Origin: Metaphire vulgaris
Lineage: Eukaryota > Annelida > Clitellata > Crassiclitellata > Megascolecidae
Reading direction: 5' to 3'
Assembly: GCA_018105865.1 (NCBI GenBank)
Contig: CM030851.1
Span: 12,624,828-12,688,827 of the forward strand
Length of the DNA stretch: 64,000 nt
The notes under the pieces were generated by a model. That model was given only the letters and a program-made list of their open reading frames with translations. It ran no database searches and was not told the DNA's origin. Position 1 is the first letter of the stretch; each line of letters begins with the position of its first letter. The position numbers and the translations under genes were made by a program. Shown here piece after piece: positions 1-13,885 of the stretch.

Positions 1-499
1 TGAATAATAAGGTCAGTCCGTCGTGAGTAGATGGAACCCATTTCCAGGAGAGGTTCCAGTTACTCTGGATGACCGATGATGGATGAGAGTGTTACGTGAC
101 CTAGGGACATGAACATCCATGCACTTAATAGAGTGGAGCAAGTGATGTGAAATAGTAGAAAACTGTGGTAAAATAAGTTCAGTAATTAAGGAGGCACTGT
201 ACATGGCCTTGAAGTGCTGCAGAGGGGAGAAGTATCTGTTTTTACTCAATGTGGTCAGAAATTGGAAGCCAGCAAAAAAAGTGGTTAGCATCAAGTTTTG
301 TCGTGGAAACGACATTCTTTATGCACTGTTCTCGCTACGATTTGTGCCTCTTCAATAGGGTTTTTGTGCCTGTTCTGTCATGTTCTGCCATCTGTTACTC
401 TTTTCAGACTGTTGATTCTATGTATGTATGTATGTATGTATGTATGTATGTTCCTGTTGTAATAGAGGCTGTTGCACAATTTTGTGATTTGCATTTCAG

Positions 500-1463
500 T
501 GCTTGTACTGCAGCACTTGGAAATCTGCTGTCTCAGTACATTGTTCCATCTGGTTCAAACCGCATCAACTGGCGAAGCGTGCTTGCGTTTGCAATGACTG
601 GGTAGATTTTAATTTTATCCCAGTTACGGTGCAATTATAATTATCATCCATTCAACACAATGGAGCAAATATTTGCATTGATAAAATTTACAAATAGCAA
701 AGTAGCAGTGTTTATTCTAGCCACCTTGACATTGGGGGGACTTTGAAATTTCCATCCCCCCAGCCAAAATATAAACAATTTTGGGGGGAATTTTAAAACT
801 GGGGGGGGATTCAATCCCCCAGAGAAGGCCTAGCGAAGTATCAAAAGTCAAAAATATATCATATTGCCAAATCCTGTGCTATAACAAGTAGTGTCAGGAA
901 TGTGTATTGGGGTCTGATGCTAACTTTAGAGAGCTGCTGAAGAGAAGAACTAAGCACCCACACAAACTTTGGGGGGTTGGGCAGCAATTTTGGTGCTGCT
1001 AGGCCATCTTGGGCTAATCGTTGTGTTGCTACTGTACTTACAAAGAATGTTTCTAACATATTTTAAGGGTTATATATTTAGAGTAATTGAAGATGTTTTG
1101 CATTTGAGACTTGACCATAATCACTTTTAGTTGTCTATTGAACTTGTTGTAGGTTCTTGTTTGTAGGACCAGTTATGCATCACTTCTACCGGTTTCTGGA
1201 AAAGGCGGTTCCTTCGAACAGTTCGAGAGTGACCATGAAGCGTCTCTTGATAGACCGTTTTCTCTATACTCCGCTATTTCTGATCATATACCTCTATTGT
1301 GTTTCTGTGTTTGAGGTTGGTCGCTTACAGATGTTCCTCAGTGATGCCGACATTTGATGCATTGATATTTGAGTTTAAAATAACAAAATGTGATTGAAAA
1401 ACTTAATGTCAGGTGGAGTAAAATAGTCCAGAAGTGATGGTCATGATGAAACAACAACAGCAG

Positions 1464-1533
<70 letters not shown>

Positions 1534-1576
1534 TATAATAATGATAAAATGATAAAATGATGATCATGATTGGAAA

Positions 1577-1656
<80 letters not shown>

Positions 1657-1709
1657 ATAATAATAATAATAATAATAAAATGATGGTCATGATTGGAAAC
1701 AACAACAAC

Positions 1710-1776
<67 letters not shown>

Positions 1777-3086
1777 TTGATTTCAATACCTGTGGTATTG
1801 ATCAATGGTATTTAATTCCAGGTATTAGTCAGTGGGAGACAGCAAGACAGACTACAGTGTATAGAGGAAAAGCTATATGAAAGTCATGAGTTTTGAGTTT
1901 GATCTGGAGGGTTTGAAAAAATGCTAAACTATATCATGCTATCATTAGAATTTGTGAAATAAACAGTTTCATCAGACTCTAAGGGTATCATGATCTCATT
2001 TATCCACACATCAATTCTAAGCATAAACTTTTGTCTTGCACTTGAGCTAACCAAAACCTTTTTTGGGTTTGACCATTTTTATGAGTTTCAATGGTTGGTT
2101 TCAAGGTCTGTGTTTTTGAGTACCAGTAACTAATTTCAGTTGAGTTTGCTATTTTTAGGTGTTTAGTTGTTTTATCGCGTTAAATATCGGTATTGATATT
2201 TTGATTGATTTGCCTGAGATTGTAATGCCAGACTTTGTACGAAAAATTTGCAGAGTCAATCTTTTGACTTGGATCATCAAAAGATTCTTGGTGTCTATAA
2301 AATTGCGGTGAAGATGAACTGGAAAGCTTTGACGATAGTCCAGTACATCAACATCAAATACGTTCCACAGGAGGTTTGCCATGTTCCCTTTGATTAAATA
2401 GTTAAATAATGGTTGAGTTAATTTGATATACATGATCTTGAGTGCACTGTGCACATGGATGAAGCTGGTGGTATATTTAAGATGGATGCTTATGACAAGG
2501 GCATTTGGTCAGTCTAAAAAAATGTATTGGGATTGGCGCCAGATTTTTCCATGGCAGGCACAAGATAAGGTCTAAACGCTGAAGTAAAATATGAGTGATA
2601 CAATTATTGTTGTTGTTGTTGTGCCTCAATGTACTTCTCTGGTGATCTTGCACTCATTACAAGTTTTTATACTCTCGGCATTGACCAGCCATGTGTGCAT
2701 TATTTTGAGGACAGGAAGATAATACACTGTGCATGTGTACAATTGTACAGAAGCATAGCATTATTGAGCTGCACACTGTGCAAAAGGTTGTCTTAAAAGA
2801 TGTTGGAAAGCAAGGAAATGTCACATAGCCTTACTTTAAGCAGGACTTTCATGCAGTGGAGTGGTCCATTTATGTATCTAATATGTCAAAAGTGAACATA
2901 TGTCGACTGCTAAGAATTCTATCAGTTAATGTAACTAATGCAGTTAATTTTTGAAATGTTTATTACTTATATTTGTCAATATGCAGTTAATGACATATCA
3001 TTTTCTTATTTCAGTATCGTGTACTGGTTGGAAACGTCATCTCTCTTGCCTGGAACTGTTTCATTGCGATGAAAAGGAAGACATAA
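500..3086 (+). CDS. PXMP2: Peroxisomal membrane protein 2 (MPV17/PMP22 family), 3' four exons
   Basis: Exons read as 500-601, 1153-1315, 2254-2373 and 3015-3086, all with AG acceptors and GT donors and compatible phases (2, 0, 0). The joined reading gives the family's landmarks in order: the ALGNLLSQ segment of the first membrane helix, then GFLFVGPVMHHFYRFLEK (second helix, equivalent to the GPLSHFFY motif), RLLIDRFLYTPLFLIIYL (third helix), MNWKALTIVQYINIKYVP (the W-x(6)-QxINxxYVP signature) and YRVLVGNVISLAWNCFIAMK before the stop. Family knowledge: PXMP2 is a four-helix channel-forming protein of the peroxisomal membrane; MPV17 and MPV17L are mitochondrial/peroxisomal paralogues. PXMP2 fits best through YVPQEYRVL and the short C-terminus. 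The first coding exon (about 40 residues, including the start) was not found and probably lies before base 1, so the model is 5' partial (about 152 residues seen). Intron 2 carries a compound trinucleotide array. Confidence 0.88.
1454..1784. repeat. Compound trinucleotide microsatellite (CAA, AAT, ACT)
   Basis: Blocks of CAA, AAT, ACT and AAT separated by short ATGATCATGATTGG-like spacers that occur twice, in PXMP2 intron 2. Confidence 0.95.
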
Positions 3087-3815
3087 AATACTCAACCTAA
3101 TGCTTTTATATGAACATTTATTATTAGGGTCATGGCAGTTTTTACGCGTGCTCATTCTGCGATAAAAGCTTGGATAGCATAAAAAAAACAGTGTGTGCTC
3201 CCGCAGAAGCGTTTTGGAAATTATAGTTTTTAAAAATGTTTCTATGGACAGTTAATACTGTAGTTTCTTGAAGTACCAAGTTCCAGCAATACTTTATGTT
3301 AAATAAGTAATTGTGACACCAAAAGAAGTTGGAACAGCTTCTGTTTAATTTACTGAGATTTTGTTTTTGCTCAATTCATTTGCATTTACATTGGTGCCAA
3401 GTTAGGTTTTATTGAATGTCCAGTGCACAAGGATACTACGGTAGTTATCCATGTTGTTGTGGTGATTGGTTTCAAAGTTGCTTTGATGCTGCAGTGGGAA
3501 ATTGTTTTTACTTGTAAAGAAGAGCAATGTATTATGTAAACGTTTACCGGTAGACAGTCAGTTGCAAACTTTCATTTGCAAGTGAACTCAACGACAAATT
3601 TGAATAGAAACACAACATTGCATCACTGAATACTTTGAATTACAGATCAATACATTTTAATTTACAGGAGCAAATAAGTAACTTTTGCTAAACCACTGTA
3701 ACTGCCATTGATGTACCATTAGGACATTAAACTTTTGATTTGTTTTCCAGTCTTTTGAATTTGTATAACATCTGCTTATATATATAATGAAATGTTTGTG
3801 ATGATTATGCTTATG

Positions 3816-3874
<59 letters not shown>

Positions 3875-6679
3875 GATATGAAGACATGTGATGTTCTTAA
3901 GATATGCAACCATAGCACATTCCAATTTTCAATGTATTCTTTTGTGTCAACATATGTACTGTTGGTGACTTTATGTATGTACAGTTATTGGATTGTATAT
4001 TTTCTGGCAAATTTCATTTGAAAGAGTTTTTGTTTTTAGTTAACATGAACTTAACCTGCAACAGTTAGATTACAATGATATTGATAATGTGTTGTGATGC
4101 AAAATGCTATGCAATATGATCTATGCAAATTGAAATACATTATGGAAGCCTGCTTTGTAGTCATACTATTATGCACGTCCATCATGGCATGGGGTCCCAC
4201 CCCCACCTCGTTCAAAATACCCCACTGAAGAGGGTGTAACAGTCGTTGAATTGTGTATGCACGTGGTATTTGAGCAAAATTCCACCAAATGCATAGTGAA
4301 TAAAGTAGTCTTGAGAGCACGATTGGGTTCTGTCAACAAGTTAAAAATAAGCCTGTTGTATTCTACTGAAAATAAACACAAAACAAAAAACACAGAAAAT
4401 GCCACTAAAATTTGCACCCTAAACAGATTTTTATTAACTTCAAAACTTGGAATTAGTACAAAAGCAACTGCCACAAGCCAACCGCCATTGTCATTAGAAC
4501 ACAAAACTAATGTAATTAATTATCTCTATTTGTATAATGTTAATAAATAAAAGATGCATTACTGTTACATTGAAAAGCACAGATTAGTATATTTAAGGCA
4601 TGCACATAATGAAAGACTTGCACTGCAACATACATCAAAAACAGAGTTAATTTAAACTAAGCAGTCTAAAAAAACATCAATTTTCCAAATGCCTAATGAA
4701 CAAATTTAAATGAGCATCAAGATTCAACATTACGTTACTGTACCTACAACAGCCCACAGAAGGGCAAAATAGACATGATTTCAGTCAGAACAGGACTATG
4801 CTAGAAAGCCAGACATGTGTACAAGCACAAAGAGTTATCAAACAAATACATTGTTTTGATTATGTTGATAAGGGTAACTGCAAATTAACTAAACGGATAC
4901 AAAATTCTTTAGGGCGCAACCACATAATGCTGCTTATTGTATAACTATGCATCACAGTTTAACATACACCAGCGGCGGACTGGCCGGCTTGTCAACTTGC
5001 CCAAAGGCATGGGGGCTCCCTAGACAGTAACCATTATGGCCCCGAGGCTGTGTGAAAAAGTAATGCTAAAACAGGGCTGGATGAAAAAAATCGAATAATG
5101 GATGCTATATGGGATAGAATTATGCCGTTGTATTATTAAATGTTTAGTGGAATAGATAATAGCGCCCCACTTTTTAAGAGGATACCATAAGGGGAAGGTA
5201 TAGGGGTTGGTCCCCCACTTTTTCATTCAAGTTTACGCAAGTGTGTCGTAACCAATATTTTCAGATCCAGTCCACCTCTACATACAAACACAAATGCTGT
5301 GCATTGTATAAATATGCACTGCACTTCAACGTACTACCATACATGCTGTTTACTCTATGGTCATGCAAAGTAAAACCTTAAAACCAAGTTGCTTTGTCCA
5401 GTCATTTGCTTCTCCCTAACTGCAACAAGAACACACATTTATTGAACAAACTTTGATTAACTAGGCTCCGTCAAAATTATGCATTCAACTATAAAAGCAA
5501 ACGAAACAATTACGGCAAGAAAATGACATAAAATTAAACTTAAGATTTAAAATTAAAATATATGCTCCAATATTGCATAGAAAGGCCACCATTTTATGTC
5601 GTGCAGTCTGTTTAAGACAATCCTGACACAAAATAAGCCAATATTACATCTTGCTTCATCACAAAATCATTTTGGTTTTCTTCACAACTAGCTTCTGCTA
5701 TGCTAAACAGCATGAAAAAGATACAGAACATTTGTGCACCAACCAACTAAAACATCACGGACAAAAGCAACATATAATAAATAACGGTGAAGTGAAAAAG
5801 AGTATCATTAGCATTGTTAGGGTCAGAGGTAGACACTAGACAAAAGGTCAGGCTTAAAAAATCTGATAATCTGTTTTAGCTTTAGAAACTTTAAGACCAT
5901 CGCACACCCATGAAAAAATTTTTTATGTACAAGTAATACCTGAACACTGGGCAGGTCCAAACAAAGATTCCTGTTTTTTTGTAAAAACCAAAAATGCATA
6001 ACTCAAAAATGTCAAGAAAAACATATTAAAAGAGAAAATATAAACTCAGTTTTAAAAGAAAAAAAACAACTTACAAAAGAAAAGAATCAAAATGAATTTG
6101 ACAAAATTTGTGGTATTTTAAAATAAAATCATTGCATCACCATTACTGTTATCATTATGATACAAAGCACTTAAACCTATCACCAAATAATATCAGAATT
6201 TTAATTAGAACTGTGGTCATGCAATACTGTAATGAAAAGCACCTTGCCAATCACACCATAGTTAATGTCATGGTCTTCTCTAAATGCTGTTACACACATC
6301 CACACAAAATGTAAGCCTCAAAGCTGAGATAAACTAAACATAAATTGGATTTATTTGTTAAAATAAACAGTTTCAAAGCAAGCATATTTAATAAGTGTTA
6401 AGCGACAGTCTATTACTCTATTTCAACTATGACAAAATAACTATATTGCAAAAGCGCAGTTCTTTCAAAACAATAAGGGTCTCGAGAAAAACTCACGATA
6501 GGAAGTGTGCATTTGTAAAAATCAACACAAGAAATATTAAAACGTCTGAGATGAAAATTAAATGGTAGATCAATTTCAAAATATGAACCAAGTCTGCAAG
6601 ATAAAAACCAAATCAAATATGGCCAATTTTCAGCTATAAACCGCCGCCTTAGAACAGGAACAAATTCTAATGCACGCAA
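3087..6679. other. Intergenic region between convergent PXMP2 and esterase-like gene
   Basis: AT-rich DNA holding the presumed 3' untranslated regions of both converging genes. It contains a TA microsatellite (3820-3871). No exon-like segment with conserved protein wording was found on either strand. Confidence 0.5.
3820..3871. repeat. TA microsatellite
   Basis: Uninterrupted TA dinucleotides downstream of PXMP2. Confidence 0.95.
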
Positions 6680-7466
6680 TTAATTCATCCAGGTAAAGGT
6701 AGGAAAAAATGAATTCGTCCTCCAGTAGTCACACCTGTCGGACTGAAAATACGGCACGATTCCTTCCACGGCACTCGACAGATTGTAAGTGGACTGAGGA
6801 AAGGCATTCCAGCGGTCGACCGAACCGTTTCTCACAAACCCAAACACGACGCCGCGCATGACGTCGGTAAAGCCGTTTTGGGCAAACGAAGCTTCGGGTT
6901 CGTCGTCAAAGAATGCGTCAACGTCCACCCCGCTGTAAGCAAAGTTCTTTTCGATTCCAGACGCGCCCGCGGGCTTACGATCCGCGCGAAAGGACGAAAC
7001 GTAACGGAATATCGGCTCGGCGGCGGCGTCGGCGGCCACCTTCGCCATCTCGTCGGCAGGACAGATGACCCTCATGTCGGAAATCATGCTGGCGATGCTG
7101 TGCTCGGGAGACACGGCACGGCCGTACATCGTCAGAATCTCGGAGACGTTGGCGTGACTGAAAGGCAGCATGAGCTGACGGACGTAATCTTCGTAGGTGC
7201 TCCAGTCGACAAGTCGGTTAATCATGGGATACACATCTGTCTCTTGGGCCGTATTGCCTTTCAAAGAGAGAGAGAAAAAAGGCAGACGTTTGCAGATAAT
7301 TAAGCAGACATTCATTATGCAAACATTCGCAAATAATTTCAGGGGTGCTTGTGATGGACTTGGGGGAAAAATTTTGCAAAAAATTACCATAAAGAAAACA
7401 TCTTTGGCTCAAACACCTTGACAAAAGCAAGAATAAATTATTGCTATCACTTACTCTGTAGGCATA

Positions 7467-7506
<40 letters not shown>

Positions 7507-10500
7507 TTATACAAGTCCCTGGAACAAAAGTGAAGATTCAATAAAAAATGAATTTTCAATAAATGTTCTTTACTAAATTTTTAGAAATAATTATTTTTCT
7601 CTTACCTATGAGCAGGGGTATATCATTAAACTGTCTCTTCTTCCACGCATCAACTGGTGATGATTTCAATACAGATCCTACAAATGAAAATAGAATTTCA
7701 AATTCTAAACCAAATCTGACACCTAAAGCCAGACGTCCGCGGTAAACTTAATCCTTTGAATCCATCGATGCGTATAACCAACCTGTCATGAAATCGAAAT
7801 ATTGGTTTTACTAGCCCAAAGGGTTAAGAGATATATAAATAATAGGGTGTGGTTCAAAGAAATTTCAACACTGATACAACCCCTTAGCACAGGGGTATTC
7901 AATTACCGGTATTAAATTTCACGAGGGGTCAAAATTTTTAGCGACCAATGCCCGAGGGTCAGATGCTTCTAAAATCAGTAAGTCAGTACCAGAAAAGATG
8001 AAATTTAAAAAATATTGTTGAGCTACAAAAAATAGTTCCTAAGTAATAGAAAGCATGTAAGTTGTAAAGAATACATCTTAAAATTTTTAACAGGTACTAG
8101 AAACAATTTATTTAGCGTTTCAGTGTCTTAACGGGCCATTCCAAACCCCTTGGCGGGCTAAATTTGGCCCACCATTTGAACAGCCCTTATAATAGAAATG
8201 AACTTGCCATCAACGACCGCAATGACGGTACTTTGCTCTGTCTTCAGAGGCAGGCGGTAGAAGTGAAGGTTCGTCCACAGTTTCCACGGCAACGCCTGTA
8301 GGACCTTTTCAGCCGAGAGGTTCTTCAAGCACGGCAGCTGCCGTCGAGAGTTCCGTTGCCGCAACCGGCATCGCTGGAACAAATAATACGATGGACAGAA
8401 ACTTTACTCATAAATACTCGTGAAGCTGTTATTGATGAAACCCATACCAGCCAGGACCGAGACTGAATTACAATGAGTGTCGCGTGACACTTCATACAAC
8501 ACGGCATTTCGTATGAAGAGGAAATAGCCAGCATTAATCCCTTAACCGTGTATTTAACTGTAACTCAATGTAAAATGGGCGGATATATCCGGGATCCCCA
8601 GTTAAGGGGTTAAACTGACTGCATGTAAGTGAGAAATAACCAAGTCGAATATGCTAATATTATGCATGTTCTGTGCACTTAGCAAGCAATTTGCAGCCCT
8701 AAGGCAATTTGTGTATTGCTCACTTAGGCACATGACATGCATAAACACAGTGACACCTGCAAGCAAAAAAGAGAGAATATGTCATGATGAACTGCTGGGT
8801 TGGAGAATGTCTCCTCAAATTTCTACATTGAGAAGCAATGTAACCAACTATTTCTCAACATGTAGCTGAATAACTGTGCACATGCATAGAATTCCAGGAC
8901 AGGGTCTCGAAGTTTGTTAGCCAGGGGCCAGTCACATTGCTGACTTCTGAAGGTTCAGCGGGCCACAAGCAAAAGAAATTAAATTGAGTAAAATAAATAT
9001 ACGGATATCACTGACACACACTGGATGAAGAATGGTGAAAAACTGGCTTTGCTTTCAGACACCATATAGACTCTATCTAGTGATAATTAAAGTCTATGTC
9101 TCTAACACGTAGACAGCGAAGAAAGAGATTTCTAGAATAGATTTAGTATGATTTGCACATGTTCCTCATTTTTTTGAGGGGGGCAGATTACTGACCTTGG
9201 CGGGTCGCATCCGGCCCGCGGGTCATACTTTGGAGACCCCTGTTCCAGGAAAACATCTTAGCCACAAAGAACATATTTTCCTAAACTAATTAATACTGTT
9301 CCAATGCAGAGCCAATTTTTGTGCAAACTTACTTGAGAAACTTGGCATTTTGCTTATAAGCTTCTGGAAGAAGGCTGTCCAGTTTTGGGGATGGACTTGC
9401 CAGCCACGCCTTGTGAAACAAATTGACCGCAAGTTCAGAGGTCAACAGCGCATAGATGGAGGTCGCCCCCGACCCCTGACCAAACACCGTCATCTAAAGT
9501 TTACGAAAATCAGAACCAAAAAATAATAAACACTAATCCAATAAAAAAGTACCATTGAAAAGGACCAGATAACACGTTGGCATATTACAACATGGTCATA
9601 AAAAAATCACTATTACAACCAAGACTCCAAATTTACCCGCCTTTGACAAATAGTTAAATTTGTTAGGCACAAAAACGTCATTATTTCTTTCCTGCATAAT
9701 TTATATATTACAAAAACCAAATATAAAATCACGTTCTTACAATTTTCTGCAATTTACAGCATCAAACCTTGTCGGGGTTGCCACCGAACTCTCTGATGTT
9801 CTCCCGCACCCACCGAAGCGCCAAAATCTGATCCATGAAGCCGTAGTTTCCCCGCCGCCGTTCCTTTCCAAGGCTTTGACCGCCATAAAGCCGAAAGCGT
9901 TAAGTCGATAGTTAAACGTAACGAAAACCATGTTGGCCGACCTCACAAGATCGGAAGTCGGAACAGATCCTGAAAAGGTAACATTTTAAATAAGAACTCA
10001 TCGGGTAAGAGGATCCAGGGTTACTAACTGGCTTGCTATCTACCTGGATTCGATACCTGGATTCGATTCCCGGGACTCACACGTCCTCTGGAGAACAATG
10101 AACATCAATACGGTTTGCGTAGCGCCTTGGGCTGACAACCAATCCGTCATTATCAAGGCACTATATAAATGTACGGCTCATAATATTATATTTGTATCAA
10201 AATACAAATATATCACTGCCCTGTACATCAGTCATAAAACAATGTATTATATTAACATTAAAAAGGAACATGTTACAATGTTTCAGCATTTGCATAATTT
10301 CATTTATATTCATTTGCAATGTCAGGAGGTCTGGTCATTACCAGAGAGTGTGACAAACACAGGTAAAACTTACCTGTATGACCCTCTTTTCAATAACAAG
10401 CCACCTATAAAGCTACTATTCTTTGCCAATCAAACAAACATCCTATAACATTTCTGAGAGAAAGACAGTCTCATCACAACACAAAAATATCAAGTATTCT

Positions 10501-13500
10501 AAATCCTCAATACAATGGTCCAACCCTCAATGAATTTCTAATAAACATAATTGACCCAACCTAATGTCAGGATATCTCAAATTCTGGACTTTAAAAGACC
10601 ATTTGAATGATAGCACTTAATACATACATACATATATATATATATATATTAGGGTGTGACAAAAAGTACAAAATTTTAGAGTTCACATCCCGTACAAACG
10701 GAAATCGATGATCCATATTGAAGTAAATAAGCTATCGAAAACAGATATTTCATATGAATCACCCATTTCTAGCAACTTTGTTAAGAATGCAAGTCAATTT
10801 TGCCAAATTTATGCATTGCATTGCCATTTTCTGACCCAGTCTTACATTAACAGCATTAGCAAGTTACACCATTGCACCATTACACCATGGTGTAATATAG
10901 CAGGGAAATATATATAATATAGGGAAATTAGCAGGGGCAGGAAGTTGGCAGGGGCAAGAAGTTAGCAGAATGATAACAACACTGGACGATGGAGCAGAAG
11001 GTCGCGGGTTCAACTCTGGCAGGAGCCCTAAGGCCAATTCAGCCTTCTTTCTCCAGATGGCGATGGCAAATGAGTAGCGGATTAATCCGCGGAGTAAACA
11101 GTCGCGTTTCATGAGAACACTGGCCCCGTATCATGTAACTTGCACCAGTCGCCTGGCTGAGGGCCTTGGTAACGGAGATCAGCGCCACCTTATGAGCCCT
11201 GAAGTGATCGGGAAGGATTTTACTTTTAATTTTGCACCATTCTAACTTATGTGCTATGAGCCAAGCAGCATATCATCTTCTAAATTGAACAAAACTGACC
11301 GAATAAGAACAAAATCATACGTATGCTACAGTGCTGCAGTTTAACTATTAGTGCAGTAAATGTGATTTGCTTTCTATAGTTGGCAACTCTGATCTTGATT
11401 TCTTCATTTGAATTATAACTCCAAGGCGTGAATCATGTCCGTAAACTTTATGGAAGGCTACAGAAACATCCTTGATATGTCTTTCCACATCTTGTTCATG
11501 ACATGGATAATATGGCATACTTATTTTTGCATGATTTTCAATGACTCCTGAAGTGATGTCATGCACGAGTGGAGGGATGACAAATTTCACCCGTTCCCAA
11601 TCAATGTTGATGTAGGAGTCTGAAGTGAAGTTGATTGTAATATTGTTCTTGTCAAAACAACGAATTCTACCACTGTGTTGATGATTACTCCGAACTAGTG
11701 AAATTTTGCATAAGCAAATTTTCATGTATTTTCGTCCTCATCACCGACAGCAGCTAGATACTGATGTCTATTCTGTGGACCACTGCTAGAACAGCACTGA
11801 TTGTCACTATCTTCCTCTTCTGTCTCCCCATCGTTGCCCGTGTAATTGACATCACTGCAAAGCTCATTAGGACTGTTTTCTGAATTGTAATTCATTTCAA
11901 ACTCTTCTAAAGCAGTACTACTTTCTCCCATTTCTCTTTCTGTTCTGGCTTCAACTTTTGTTAATTTTCATTTTCTGTCTTCTAGTTATTGCATCCTACT
12001 TGATGTAACTGGATCAATTTTTCAATATCCAGTTTTCAGGTAGTTTTTTTCTGCAGATCATTCCATTTCTCAAATAGCCTTTTCACTTTTTTCACTATGC
12101 TGACAAATGCAATAGTAGGTATGCTGGCCTTATTATATATCTCAATCACTTCAGATGCAAAAGATTTTACATCATTAGCAGTCTTATGTCTCTCTTTTTT
12201 GCTGTTAAAAATAGCACGCTCTTAGAACATCTTCACACGTTGGCAGCACATTTTGGGGAATTTTGGCTAATTCCTTTGGAAACCCAAATACTGAATGTCA
12301 ACTTTTTAGTGTTCTAGAGCAGTGGTTCTCAATCCTCTTTGCCTCGCGGACCTCTTTTGAAGTTCAAAAATTTCTCGCGGACCACCTGCTAAATTGAGCA
12401 GTCATCTGCTCCAAAGAGGCGGTGATGACCTTTTGTTATTTTTTGCTTGTCATGCTTTTTCACGTAGAAAATGCACAGAATACATTGTGCCGATAACCTT
12501 TTTGTGCTGATGACCTTGTTTGATCGTCTCACTTTTCAGATTTTTCACATGGAAAATTAATATGTCTAATTTTTATTTACGTTTTTTCTGACTTCGCCAT
12601 GACCACTGGACCCGTCTTGCGGACCACTTGTGGTCAATGAACAAGGGTTGAGAACCACTGTTCTAAAGCTTGCCATAATTTAACTACAATTCACCTCTAA
12701 ACCCACTTAATGATCATCATTAGAAATCATAAATACAATGGTTGCTATGGGCATGAGAAGAAAGCAGAACCCACTAGTGTGCCAAGAAGTGGATCACTTT
12801 ATGAAGGATATTGTAGAAAAGCCTGTATTATTTTAATAGTAAACACCCAAGTTTACCAAATTTAATCAAAAACTATCAATAGATTCAACAAAACAGTTTA
12901 TAATATCCCAGCAACTATGTTAATGCAGTTATTGTTAAGAAGCCATTGCTTTGCAATGAAATATGCAATATACATATTATTCATAAATCAGTTTTTTCAA
13001 AGTTGGGACCCCTAGACATAAAAATAATATATTGAAATAGGGGTTTTTCTTGATCAGTAGATCAAAGAGCATCTTTTTAGTACTGAATGGATATAGTTTG
13101 TACTTTTTGTCACACCCTAATATATATATATATATATATACACGTGCCGTTTTCGTGGCCACTGCCGGACACGAGCCCGCCGCCGTGGAAGTAAACCATG
13201 ACGTGCAGGTCCGCTCCAGGATCCAGGCGGGGAGTCCAGACGTTGAGAAACAGGCAGTCCTCGCTTCCCGTCAACCTCCCGTCGTCCCTTCCGGGCTGGA
13301 CGCACTTGCTGCCAAACGACCTCGCGTAGAACGGAGCAGAACAGCGCGTTCCAAGTGAAACGGGAGGTTCCCAGCGCCTATCGGCGACCGGAGGCAGTGC
13401 ATATGGAATTCCCTATGAGCAGAATCACGCACAATAAGCATACACACACTAAATGAAAACAACAAAAAACAAGATTTGCATTCAAATACATTGTCAGACC

Positions 13501-13848
13501 TATCAGATATTAAACTTTTTTAGTTTTCTATTTTGCACACAACACCTTTTTATTCCAAGTTTTCCACAGCCTTAATTAGAAATAACATAGAGGTCAGCAT
13601 AAAATCGACGTGATATATCTTGCAAGAACAATACTCACAAACTATAATGTCATCTTTTAGTCAGGAGTTTAACTATCAAAAATACATTCTGATACTTATG
13701 TAGGCCTACTATGAAACATTGAAACAAAGGACACATCCAAATCATCTGAACTAATCAAATAGGCTAACATCTCCTTTACATATCCAATATATGATCACCC
13801 ATAGCAGGAGAGTTTCTTGCTTGTAGAAAACAATTAAAATGTATAAAC

Positions 13849-13885
<37 letters not shown>

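Larger units (their letters stand above)
10649..13120. mobile_element. 2.47-kb DNA transposon-like element with 24-bp perfect terminal inverted repeats
   Basis: Bases 10649-10672 read TTAGGGTGTGACAAAAAGTA plus CAAA, and 13097-13120 are their exact reverse complement. Both ends are flanked outward by TA repeats, compatible with TA insertion. The interior holds a SINE (about 10925-11215), a decayed ORF on the minus strand (11348-12180) and a nested hAT MITE (12320-12660). The whole unit lies in an intron of the esterase-like gene. Confidence 0.65.

Noticed and set aside
1409..1880. Polyleucine, polythreonine and polyasparagine readings
   Set aside because: Frames of the CAA/AAT/ACT compound microsatellite in a PXMP2 intron.
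4169..4550. Overlapping ORFs of about 100 codons downstream of PXMP2
   Set aside because: AT-rich, on both strands, no conserved wording or splice signals; likely 3' untranslated or intergenic.
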